A DNA stretch of 64,000 nt from Aurifilum marmelostoma (taxonomy: Eukaryota > Ascomycota > Sordariomycetes > Diaporthales > Cryphonectriaceae), in assembly GCA_027559495.1 (NCBI GenBank), contig JAMXSV010000026.1, positions 1,054,001 through 1,118,000 of the forward strand, in the 5' to 3' direction. The first letter of the stretch is position 1. Every line of letters starts with the position of its first letter. The position numbers were made by a program, and so were the translations under genes. The notes below the pieces were generated by a model. The model searched no databases, was not told where the DNA came from, and saw only the letters and a program-made list of their open reading frames with translations. Shown piece after piece: positions 1 through 10,600 of this stretch.

Positions 1-1053
1 CGAAATGCACCTCATCAGGCGCCTCGTAGCCGTTCAGGCCGTAGCTGCTCTCGATCCTCCGCCTCTTCTTGGCCTCGGGATCCCTCCCTTCGATCTCGGC
101 GACAAACTCCTCGGGCAGGGCACGTCGGATGGCCTCGGCGGCCTGCTCGTCGATGCGCCTCGCCTCGCGCGCCTGGGCCATGGGGTTGGGGTCGGCGGTG
201 GCCCAGCGCACGTTGAGAATCTCGCTGTGGTCGAGGGCCTGGTGGGCCATGGCCTCCTTTGCGAACTGGGCGTTAGCCTCGTTGCTGTAGGTGATGAAGG
301 CGACGCCGCGCGAGTTCAGAACGCGGACGCGCTCGATCTGGCCCCACTCGGCAAAGTGGCGGGCGACAACCTCCTCGATGTCGTCGCTCACGTGGATGCG
401 GCCGACGTAGATGGTCCGGTTCTGGCGTAGAAAGGAGCCCACGCCGCCCATGTCGTCGCGGTAGTCGCTGTGCTTGTCGCGACCGAAGCAGTCGACGTTG
501 GGGTTGAACAGGTCGTGGATTGTGGGAAGGCGGTGGAGGTATTCGCAGTCTTGACCTTTGGGACCTGGAAAGAGAAGCATTCTCTTGTTAGCACAATCTT
601 TCTTTTCTTCACCGCGGTACAGAACTCTCCTTGCAGAAGAGATGGGAAGAGCTCCTAGGAGGATCTGGTCAACGTACAGATTCCTCTTGCAAAGAACAGA
701 CAGAAATAGCTGCCGGCCACCCGGTCCGCCTTGGTAAATCCGCTATCCTTTGCGATATTACACCGGCCCTTGGCCGCGCGCTGCGAGGTGTACTTGTCCT
801 CGCGGTCGCCGCCTGCCCATTTGTTGTACCAGATGTTGAAGATGGTGCCCGTCTGCGGTGGCGGCTCGGACTTGATCAGTGCCGGGTCGATCTGTGGCCG
901 TGCTGGGCGCTTCTTCCTGCGGATGATCTTTTTCACTTTCTTGCCTGCTGCTGCTGCTGCTGGCTGCTGAGCCTCAGCAACGTCCATCTCTCCTGTGGTG
1001 GTGGTGAGCGGAAGCTCTTCCTGTGGCTGTGGTGACTCCTCGGTATCGGCCAT
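1..1053 (-). CDS. cwc2: Pre-mRNA-splicing factor Cwc2 (3' end cut by window)
   Basis: Cwc2 belongs to the NineTeen complex-associated spliceosome and contacts U6 snRNA in the catalytic core; it acts in the nucleus. Exons read on the minus strand are 1053-678 and 564-1, separated by a 113-nt intron (GTACGT donor, CCAG acceptor). The start ATG at 1053-1051 is followed by an acidic/Gln leader and a basic KKVKKIIRRKKRPARPQ stretch, then the Torus region FNIWYNKWAGGDREDKY. The CCCH zinc finger spans the splice junction (YFCLFFARGICPKGQDCEYLH). An RRM follows (TIYVGRIHV as RNP2-like; RGVAFITYSN as RNP1-like), then an arginine-rich helix and a tail ending APDEVHF at the window edge. About 312 residues are visible and the extreme C terminus is missing. 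The gene diverges from Rbg1. Identity is very secure from the continuous family-specific sequence. Confidence 0.95.
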
Positions 1054-1717
1054 TTCTGTTTCAAGGGATGGGGTTGCGCTCTCGAGGATAAAAGGGAGTG
1101 GTGGTGATCGAAAGTTGCGGATGTCGTTGGGGAGGCGAGGCTGTAAAGTTACAGAGGTTCGAGGCTGCGCTTGGGAGCACCTGCAGTGCGCTCTGTACAC
1201 TAACGCTTCGGCGCTGGAACTGTAGTGAAGAAACGGTGCAGGGTGCCCAGGCTAGGCCCCCCGCCCCCGTTTTCGCCGAAACGGAAGCGGTGGTTTGCCC
1301 CACCATCCATCCCACTTGACTTGCTCTTGCTCCTCAAGCCAACGAATCTCATCTAGAACCTGGAAATCAACCAACATTTCATTCGACTTGTATTTTTCTC
1401 TTCCCCGCAGGTCATCCAGAAAACGTCTCGCCGGTATATTGTGAGATCTGTCTTGGAGTTGGGTGTACTTTGCGGGCTGGTCAAGAGCATCTTGTCGGCA
1501 TCGCGGGCGGCGCCATATAAGAAATCTCAACTCGTGAAGAGGCGGACTCGTCTGGCCGAACTACGACACAGTCATATATCGAAGGCTCGGGAGGCTCACT
1601 CAGTCCGCGTCCTGGTGGAGGCATACTTTCCAGCCGTCTTCTCACAGTACTCTCTCTCTCCCCGCGTGTCTCTCTCTGTCTCTCGTGGCCTGAGTTAGGT
1701 CACACCAAACCAACAAG
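1054..1717. promoter_or_regulatory. Divergent promoter region between cwc2 and rbg1
   Basis: This 664-nt stretch lies between the two divergent start codons. The rbg1-proximal part (about 1650-1690) is a strong pyrimidine tract of CTCT and TCTGT repeats, as is usual before highly expressed fungal housekeeping genes. A TATA-like CATATAAG occurs near 1533. No coding potential was recognised in it. Confidence 0.5.
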
Positions 1718-3026
1718 ATGGTCAACATTGTAAGTCCTTCCGGCCCATGAGCCATCTCATATATGAGTTTTCTCTATCTTCAGCGAACCTTTCCACCAGA
1801 AGCCCTGTCAATCTTGATGAACGCTTTCTGACAAGACCCTATAGACAGAGAAGATTAAGGAGATCGAGGATGAGATGAAGAGGACTCAGAAGAACAAGGC
1901 CACAGAGTACCACCTGGGTCTCCTGAAGGGCAAGCTCGCCCGCCTCCGCGCACAGCTCCTCGAGCCCGGCCCAGGCTCCGGCGGCGGCCCGGGGTCGGGC
2001 TTCGACGTGAGCAAGAGCGGTGACGCGCGCATAGCCTTAGTGGGGTTTCCCTCGGTAGGCAAGTCGACGTTCTTGTCCAAGGTGACCAAGACCAGGTCCG
2101 AGGTCGCCAGCTACGCCTTCACCACCCTGACGGCCATCCCGGGCGTGCTCGAGTACGGGGGCGCCGAGATCCAGCTGCTGGACCTGCCGGGGATCATCGA
2201 AGGCGCCGCAGAGGGCAAGGGCAGAGGGCGCCAGGTCATCTCTGCGGCCAAGACGAGCGACCTGATCCTGATGGTGCTGGACGCCACGAAGCGGGCGGAG
2301 CAGAGGGCATTGCTGGAGGCAGAACTTGAGGCCGTCGGAATCCGGCTGAACAGAGAGCCGCCGTAAGTATATATTCATATTTCTAACAACCCACGCTGTT
2401 GTGCTGCTTGGCTAAAGATCAAAAAATAACTTTTCTACAGAAACATCTATCTCAAGCCCAAGAAGGCGGGCGGGATGAAGATCAACTTCCAGTCCCCGCC
2501 CAAGAACCTCGACGAGAAGATGGTGTACAACATCCTCCGCGACTACAAGATGCTCAACTGCGAGGTCCTCATCCGCGACGACGAGGCCACCGTCGACGAC
2601 CTGATCGATGTCATCATGAAGGACCACCGCAAGTACATCAAGTGCCTCTACGTCTACAACAAGATCGACAGCGTCTCGCTCGACTTTCTCGACAAGCTGG
2701 CCCGCGAGCCGCACACCGTCGTCATGAGCTGCGAGCTGGACCTCGGCATCCAGGACGTCGTCGACCGCTGCTGGAAGGAGCTGGCCCTGATCCGCATCTA
2801 CACCAAGCGCAAGGGCGTCGACCCGGACTTCTCCGAGGCCCTGATTGTGAGGAGTAACAGCACCATCGAGGACGTGTGTGACCGCATCCATCGCACGCTC
2901 AAGGAGACGTTCAAGTATGCCCTGGTGTGGGGTGCCAGCGCGAGGCATATACCGCAAAGGGTGGGACTGGGCCATGCCGTGGCGGACGAGGATGTGGTAT
3001 ACATAGTCAGCGGGTGGAAGGCTTAA
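1718..3026 (+). CDS. rbg1: Developmentally regulated GTP-binding protein (Rbg1/DRG1 family)
   Basis: DRG GTPases associate with translating ribosomes in the cytoplasm, with partners of the Dfrp1/Tma46 type in other eukaryotes. Exons are 1718-1729, 1845-2362 and 2441-3026, giving 371 residues, close to the family norm. The first exon encodes only MVNI; it is required because the next exon opens in frame with TEKIKEIEDEM. Visible motifs are G1 GFPSVGKS (residues 71-78), G3 DLPGI, the DRG hallmark GAAEGKGRGRQV, G4 NKID, and a C-terminal TGS domain beginning RIYTKRKGVDPDFSEA. The protein ends IVSGWKA. The second exon ends at CC, before a GTAAGT that would otherwise read as a stop. A glycine-rich loop (GPGSGGGPGSG) lies before the G domain. 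No defects were seen. Confidence 0.97.
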
Positions 3027-3452
3027 AGTAAAGGCTGCAAATCACATGCGTCATTGGTCAAGGCGTGAGAAAACTGGTCCTTGATTCGTTACCGGCAATC
3101 TGTGCTTGCTTCCCTATTGTATGACATCTTTGTGACTGGTATAAGAATTTCCCCTTCCCCTGATAAACGCCCAAAGTCAACAGACAAGCCTGATGGTATA
3201 CTGAGTCCACCCATCTAAACCAATCCGCCATCCACACAATTCATGAAGTGAGGTGGACGAAGCTACGATGCCCTTCCAGGTATCGCAAGAGAAGATAAAA
3301 AGAGCAAAAACGAGAAACGACCAGCCAGAACCCTTGAGCAAACCCAGATCAAACAACAAGACAAAGGAGAATTTTTTTCTTCTTCTTGAGAAAGATAGGA
3401 CGAACAGCACGAGCCGAGTTCGATAGAAAGTAGTGGCGAGCAGTGCCGGTGG
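3027..3452. other. Convergent 3' region between rbg1 and the Spo12-like gene
   Basis: This 426-nt interval lies between two convergent stop codons and presumably carries both 3' UTRs. I see only ordinary mixed sequence, including an A/T stretch near 3370. No further gene or repeat was recognised. Confidence 0.5.
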
Positions 3453-3978
3453 CTACTGGGCCTGGGAAATGGGAGCAGGAGGAGCTGCCTTGGCGCCGAA
3501 GAGGCCCTCCTGGCCTTGCAACCTCTTAGATGATGCCTGGGCGAAGAGGGACTTGGGCTTGACCCTATATCCCGAACACGATATGGTCAGTATTGTGTCA
3601 CATTCTTGAAACAAACAGCCGTGACGAATCGGAGAATAGAGAAGAAAGAAAGGCAGAGCTCATGCTGAAAACGTACTTTCCAACCTGCTTGTTGCGCAAC
3701 GCATTGACCTTGGCGGTGCAGGGCGACATGATCTCGTCCGAGGGGGAGATGTAGTTGTTGCCGGACCTAGAAGAGACCAGCGCGTCAGAACTGAAGATCC
3801 CAGTCGAATGATAGAGGGCTGCTGCGTCGTACTCCTGTGCCTCCATCTTGGACTTCAGGACCTGACGGTGGTACTCCAGATCCTTCTTGACGTCGCCGGC
3901 AGCGGGGACGGCAGCGGCCACGGGCACGTTGACGTCCTTGGCGCCTAGGACATTGGCGTTGTTGGAGAAGGAAGACAT
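3453..3978 (-). CDS. Spo12-like mitotic exit regulator
   Basis: Exons on the minus strand are 3978-3833, 3766-3677 and 3564-3453, giving 115 residues. The introns are 66 and 112 nt, with GTACGA and GTACGT donors and CTAG and TATAG acceptors. The recognisable part is a short conserved block, YISPSDEIMSPCTAKVN, followed by KPKSLFAQ. Two Ser-Pro sites (Ser56 and Ser63) are seven residues apart. That is the spacing of Ser118 and Ser125 in budding yeast Spo12, whose phosphorylation helps release Cdc14 from the nucleolus in early anaphase. Outside this block the protein is low complexity, with an Ala/Val-rich N terminus and a helical segment YHRQVLKSKMEAQE. The assignment rests on this one motif. 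Small size and disorder fit the family, but an unrelated small protein with the motif cannot be excluded. Confidence 0.62.
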
Positions 3979-5102
3979 CTTGTTGAGTGTGTGTATGCGA
4001 GAGTGACTGCGTCTGTGGCTGGTCGCTCGCTGTGGCTAGCAGGATAGCAACAGGTTTTGTCTGATGATGTTCGCTTGGAGGGTTCTCGCTGGGGAGAAAA
4101 TGTGTATATGAAGAAGGCTTGAGCTGATGTTGTAGGTAGGTAGATTGTCTGGTTGCTGATGTTGTGTGGAGAGGTAAATATCAACTGTTCTCAGGAGTGC
4201 GCTTTGCAGAACCAAAACAGAAACAGGCCAGCTTTGTTGGAGGTTTGGATTGGGGATGGGATGGGTCCTGGTGTTTAAACTTGCAGGAGATAAATGTTTA
4301 AATGCAGGTCATGATGCGGGAAGGAGGGATGTTGACATCGGGACCTGGTTGTTAGGGGCAACCGTAACTTTTTCAGTGGAGTCTGTTTGCCACACAACCC
4401 CCCGCCCCCCCTACAAAGATCCCTGAACTTAAAATCTGCAGCTAGTGCAGCAACTCCAGTTATACAACAGGAACACTCCCAAGGGCCTTCAGAACCCCCT
4501 GCAGTTGGCCAGGGCTGGGATATTTGGTACTAGGAGCAGTCTTGTTATTTACACAAAGCTATGATACCATGATCATGTTGTTGGTGCTATATTCCACTTG
4601 AAAGCATTGCCTGTCGCTGGGGATACCAGAATCTCATCGGCCACTTCTGTCGAGAAGAAGCAAGCCAAAGATCAGACTTCTTACACCATGGCGATCCCCA
4701 AGAAGATGGCCTCAGTGATCAAAAGGGTGCCCAACAGAGGCATCCAAAGGTACAAAAGGGTCATCTGGGTTTGAGCACATGGATCGCAGCCACCTTTGCT
4801 GTCTCTTGCAGGATGTGGTAGTAACCCTAGACAAGACAAAGTAATCTTGGAAACAGGTCCTCATCATTTGCTTTCAAGCATCTCTGGTACATGCTGGGAA
4901 TTGGATCTGTATAATGTACAGCACAGAGTGTGTTGAGACCAGTCTGCATGCGGCGTGCAACTTCAGTTATCAATGCTGCATACTTTCTTCCAAGAGGCCC
5001 AGGCATATCAAGACAATTTTTCCAAAGCGCAGTATACATAGTACAGTTTGAGCTGGTACATAGTAGTACTACTACATCCTAAAACCACCTAGCCACCCAT
5101 AT
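3979..5102. other. Intergenic region, no gene recognised
   Basis: This is 1.1 kb between the Spo12-like start and the acyl-CoA dehydrogenase stop. The part next to 3978 would be promoter and 5' UTR. I found no open frame with family features, no tRNA-like fold and no repeat. A short poly-C run sits near 4400. Confidence 0.4.
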
Positions 5103-6770
5103 CTACAACTTGGCCTTTGTGATGTTCGACCCTGGCTGCGCCCTCGTCACGCCATATTTCCGCAGCAGCTCCTCCGTCTTCTTGGCCTGCTGCGCAATCT
5201 TCTCCGTGACCTCGCGGCCCCTCTTGTTCTCGTTCCGCCCCATCTGCTGCAGGTGCACCTCGTCTGGCCCGTCCGCCAGCCGCAGTGTGCGGATGCCCGT
5301 CCACATGTACGCGAGCGGTGTGTCCTGGCTGACACCTGCGCCACCAAAGGCCTGCACGGCGCGGTCGATGACGGTTAGGGCCATCTGAGGCACAAGGACC
5401 TTGGCCTCGGCAATCTCCCGCAGCGCGGCCTTGGGCCCGTGGTCGTCCATCTGGATGGCCGCGTTGAGCACGACAAGGCGAGCGGAGTCGATCTCGAGGC
5501 GGGACTTGGCCACCCACTCGAGGATCACGCCGTGTTCACGGAGCTCTTTGCCAAAGGGGGGTCTTCTTGGAGTCGTTGATGCGCATCAGCATCCACTCAA
5601 GGGCTCTCTCGGCCTGGTCCGGGTGGGGTCAGCAGATGATGGTACACGTAGAGGTAGCTTCAACGGATGAACATGACTTACAGCGCCAATAGTTCTCATG
5701 GCATGGTGGATACGCCCTGGGCCGAGACGGCCCTGGATGATCTCAAAGCCACGACCTTCACCGAGGACCAGATTGCTGGTTGGAATGCGCACATTCTCGA
5801 AGGAGATGTGGCCGTGTCCATGTGGCGCATCGTCGTACCCATACACGCTCAGCATTCGGTGGATGGTGATGCCCCTTGGCATCTGCCGGCACAAGGACGA
5901 CTGACTGCTGGCGGTAGACGTCCTTGTTGTTGGGGTCTGACTTGCCCATGACGACGTAAATTTTGCACCTCGGGTCGCCGGCACCACTTGACCACCATTT
6001 CTGCCCAGGATCATTAGTTTCTGCACGATGAAGCGGGTTGCTCTCGGAGCGATGTAAGTAGTAATTGTCAGAACACTCACCTGGCCGTTGAGCACATACT
6101 CATTGCCCTCTTTCCGGATCTCCAACTCAATGTTGGTTGCATCGCTCGAGGCCACCTGAGGCTCCGTCATGAGGAAAGCCGAGCGGATCTCGCCCTCCAT
6201 GAGCGGCTTCAACCACTGCGCCTTCTGTGCGTCATTGCCGTACTTGGCCAGGACCTCCATGTTGCCGGTGTCGGGGGCAGCACAATTGACAGCCTCGGAG
6301 GCCGACCTGGACTTCCCGAGCCACTCGGCCATGAGACCGTACTCGAGGTTGGTGAAACCAGGCGACTCCTTGTAGTGGCCCTTTGGCAGGAACATGTTCC
6401 ACAAGCCGAGCGAGCGGGCCTTTTGCTTGAGCTCGTCGATGATGCTGGGGTAGTGGTCCCATCTTGAGTCGCCGGAGCCAAGCTGGGCTTCGAGGACTGG
6501 ATCGGCACTGTGAATAGAACCAAAGAAGGAGGGGTGGAGGCTTCGGTTAGTCCATGGGAGTTGTGTGAGGTTAATATGAGCCGAGGTTGTGACCTACGGG
6601 ATGCACTCTTCTTCAACAAACTTGGCTACAATATCCAAGGTCTTCTTTGCCCTGTCGCTCACGCGATGCTGGCACTATACGTTGTGTGAAGAGGCCATGG
6701 TCAGCATATTGGCCACTGACAGTCTCTCAGTGGAGGTCCAACTCACAATCATGGGAATCTTGGACGCCAT
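5103..6770 (-). CDS. Acyl-CoA dehydrogenase, ACAD11-like, peroxisomal (two apparent frameshifts)
   Basis: Predicted FAD-dependent acyl-CoA dehydrogenase for fatty-acid beta-oxidation. Exons on the minus strand are 6770-6747, 6674-6598, 6507-6081, 6000-5682 and 5613-5103. Family features include PDTGNMEVLAKYG, the FAD/substrate-loop segment AFLMTEPQVASSDATN, NGQKWWSSGAGDPRC, ENVRIPTSNLVLGEGRGFEI, and RTLRLADGPDEVH near the C terminus. The protein ends in AKL, a type 1 peroxisomal targeting signal, so a peroxisomal matrix location is inferred. Exons 4 and 5 each carry one base too many: at the C run 5872-5875 and the G run 5556-5561 on the plus strand. Allowing for these, the length is about 451 residues, normal for the family. 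All splice sites are canonical and both breaks lie in homopolymers, so assembly error is likelier than a decayed gene. A real pseudogene cannot be excluded. Confidence 0.88.
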
Positions 6771-7698
6771 GACGAGAGGAAGAGTCCTTGACGGTATTGT
6801 GTTTCTGTGCGGTTATTTGAGTGGGTAGTGCTCTCCTTTGCGCTGTGCAATAAGTATGCTTCTCCTGGCAACAGAGCTCTCAAATTTACTACTTCAACAA
6901 ATGGCAGAAGAATTGAGGAGATCAAGAAGAGAGGTGGAACGAGAAAAAGAGAAAGAGGAGGAAGAATCGAACCATCTGTCGGTATTCGAATTAATAGAAT
7001 ATTGACCAGCACAACAGCCGGCCCCTGCAGGTCGTCTTCCCCAGCCGAGGCTCAAACGTTCGCTGCGGGGACGGCTGGCGGAGCACAGAGGATTGGGGCA
7101 AGTCGTCTCAGCCGGGAGGCCGGCTGGCCGGCTCTGGGGTAAGCCTGGGTGGGGGAGCTAGCGGCCAAGCAGCCCCTGAGGATATTCGCTATGCATGCCT
7201 AGTACTGAAAGAACAGGGATCCCGCCCACTCGGAGCTGGAACCAGAATTCTACCGGCTGCCGCGTCGTGATTGGCCCAAGCAGGCAGGGGATTCAACCTC
7301 ACCTGTTGAGCCTCCAAGCCTCTGAGAGCTCTGCCCAGGCTGAACACCATTCACTCCAGACATCCATCATCAAAACGATCAATGACCTAGCCTACCATCC
7401 ACACCCCACCTTGTTCTGCTTTTTCCTATCAGACACTGATGTCTTTTCGAGCCAGCATCGCACTTGGCTTCGGAATGGTGTGACTCTTTGGAGGAAAAAG
7501 AAATCGCATTGCACCTCTGGGACTTGCATGTTCCTTTGAGATACCAACAGAAACACAGCATTTGTTCAGATAATCGTGGACACTGGCGTCGAGGATCGCA
7601 GAGGCCAACACCCGATATCACTCTAAACCAGAGTCTGCCTCAGACTTCCACAAAGGCACACACTCAATCCCAAAGCAGCAAGGGATTCATCGACGAAG
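6771..7698. promoter_or_regulatory. Divergent promoter region, acyl-CoA dehydrogenase and taf5
   Basis: This 928-nt interval lies between divergent starts. It contains a GC-rich patch (7020-7170, with repeated GGCCGGCTGGCCGG-like words) and A-rich sequence near 6890-6970. The last 350 nt upstream of 7699 would serve as the taf5 leader if the distal first exon is used. No gene was recognised. Confidence 0.4.
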
Positions 7699-10600
7699 AT
7701 GTCGGCGCCAGGAGGGATCGGCGCTGGCGCTGGCCAGCCAACAAGACCAGCAGCTGCGCCCTCTGGAGCAGCAACTACAGCACCAGCACAACAGACGCCA
7801 CAGAACTTGAATCAGATTGTAAGAGCATCCCCCACTCCCTTCTATTTTGTATGATTCATTTATGGTTGTCGCAATGCCCCTGTTGTGTTTGTTTGTTTGT
7901 TCTTTCAATCTACAGTCCCATCCTGTAGCCTGGACTCAGTCTTCTGGAACCTGGAAATGCATCGATCAAAGCTTGGTGTCTCAGACATGAGGCTATTCTC
8001 CACCAAGGCTGCACAAAGAGAATGAATGTTCTGGGGCCTTTATTGCCTATGGACACAGAGGATTGGGAAGTGGGTGTTGGAGCCTGTGAGGGACTATTTT
8101 GGAGGGACGACGGGTTATGATTGGGTTGCCTGCCGGTTATTCGTGAGGCCCTCTTCAGCAAGGACACACACCTGAGACAATTCTGGCCTTCGAAATGGAC
8201 TGCTTCTACCTGCCTCAACAATCTACTGGCCATATCAACCATTTCCAGACTGGACTCGCCAAAGGACAAGCATGCACAGTTCTGCCTTCACCTGCATCAT
8301 TCAGCTCAGCGATCCTCAACTTGGAGACAACATAGTCCTCTGGACCATAGCTCCTTCGATTATCACTAGTGGAGCACCAAGGCAGGCAAAGGAAGAGATC
8401 ACACCGTGGATGGAGATGCTATTCAAAGGCGCAGCAATCGCCCAAACAGGAAAAGTAACAGTTCGCACCATTTTCGAGGTCATGCTCCTGACTACAGGTG
8501 CAGCTGCACTGTCGACAGCTGGAGCTTACCATAAGATGGCTTTTCGGGGGAGGGGCGGGGCACACTATTGACCACACTGGCTACACCTCATTCTCACCCC
8601 ACTCTTCCTCTTTCCCTCCTCTGCCTCGAGGCCTCACCTCACTACTCTCCTTTCCCTCTTCTGCCTCGAGGATCGGCACAAGCTCAAAGCCGTCAGTTTT
8701 CTGGGGTATTGGAGCTGCAAATCCGCTGGCATTCTCTTCCATCTGGCCTTTGGACAAGCCTACAAACGCGCTTTCTCCCTTTCCCCATTAACAACGGCAA
8801 CAATCGCTACCTGAGGGACCATGACCCGCAAGAAGGACAAGTCAGGTAGTCGGCGCCTCAAGATCCGAAAGCGCAGGCAGCACGATGCGGACTCATCCCT
8901 GGACGAAGGTGGCTCCAACGCCGCCCCCACAAAGGATAGCAACGGTCAGGTTCCGGCTCAACTGTCCATTCAGGCCCAGGTCGGCAATGTTGCTACGCCC
9001 AAGGTACATGCATGCGAGTCGTCGTGAAAGCACCACAACAAGCAGTGGCGCCTCAAATATTCCACCGAGTCTGCTAGACTGGCTTCGGACGCCGGCCCTT
9101 TTGCTTCCCATTTTGTCTATGACGTTCTGCTTTTGCGCGTTCTCTACATCACAGACTGCATGTTCATCGTTCTTCGCGGACAAACTGCTGATACTATTCG
9201 AATATAGGTAACGGACTACTTGCTCAAGCGAGGCTTCCATCGAACTGAGGAGGTCTTCCGCAAAGAGTCTTCCAACCTCGGACCTGACGGTCGACCGCAG
9301 CACAAGTCCACCGACGTGATGGGCGCGAAGAAATACGCCAAGGCGTTTAGTTTACTGAAGAAATTTGTTGAGAGTAGTCTCGACTACTACAAGGTGAGCC
9401 ATCCAACGAGGCCGTGATCAGCCGTGACGTCCTACGCTAATACAGACTGCCCGCAGTACGAGCTCAATAAGTTCCTTTGGCCTGTTTTTATCCACTCGTA
9501 TCTGGAGCTCGTTGAGAGCAAGTACCCCGATGACGCCAAGTCGTTCCTCGACACCTTCAAGGGCGCCTTCGAGCTGGCCCACGCGGACGATCTCAAGTTG
9601 TTGGCGACCATCACACTGCCTGCTCATGTTGACGAGAACAATACCACCAAGCTTTTCAAGACCGCCAAGTACCGCATCCCCGTCACTGACAAGGCCTACG
9701 ACCTGATGATTGCCCACTTGGAGAAGGAATACGACAATGGCGGACAGACCATCATCCGACTGCTCTCTGCATATTGCGCCGTCAAGATTGTGGACCGCGG
9801 ACTTGCGAACCCTTTCAGCTTTACTGCCATACATGAGAAGCAGAAGAGCACCCAGGTCAACCAATCGGAGCTTCTCGAGGGCGTTCCTGGTGCTTTCGAG
9901 GGCGTCAGAACCGATGCCGCTCCCAGCGGTCCGCTCAAGCTGGGCGCTTTTGCCATGGACCCCGATCTGCAGGGTGAGGTTCGTTCTGAGCTGGCCATTG
10001 AGGACCAGCTCCACCCTCCCGCCGACGGCAAGCCTAGCCTGGTGGAGGAGTTCGAGCACAAGATCAAGCGCGAGGAGAGCGCCGATGGACCTTCCCGCGG
10101 AGAGCTTCCCTTGCCTGCCCCACGGGCTCGAGACGTGGTCAACGAGGTAGAGAAGCTCAAGGAGTACAGGGACCGATTCCGTATTGATGGCAGGACCGGC
10201 GGCGTTGGTCCCGGCGTGTCTGTGTGCATGTACACTTTCCACAACACACTTGGACAGTAAGTTCTCCTCAGTCGCCTCAGGAGCGCACTCATAGCTAACG
10301 AATGATGGCCCCAGGTATAACTGCATCGAGTTCTCCAACGACCAGAGGATGGTGGCAGTGGGCACCATGGACTCGTACATTCGCGTCTGGAGCATGGACG
10401 GTAGTCACCTAAAGAGCATGCTGGATCGCGGCGAGGTGAAGAAGCCAACCAACAACCGCATGCTTATTGGTCATTCTGCACCTGTCATGGGCATCTCCTT
10501 CAGCGACACGGTCAACTGGCCAGAGTATCGAGAGTCCAGCGCCAACAGCAAAGGCCCTCCATTGTTGTTGTCTTGCGCGGCTGACGGCGAGATCCGACTC

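Noticed and set aside
5586..6404. A 272-codon open frame on the minus strand in the acyl-CoA dehydrogenase
   Set aside because: It runs through an intron (6001-6080) and happens to rejoin the correct frame after the frameshift. The internal stretch translated from intron and wrong frame is not family sequence.
9418..10395. 325-codon open frame antisense to taf5
   Set aside because: It crosses a verified intron of taf5 and is explained by codon bias of the sense gene.
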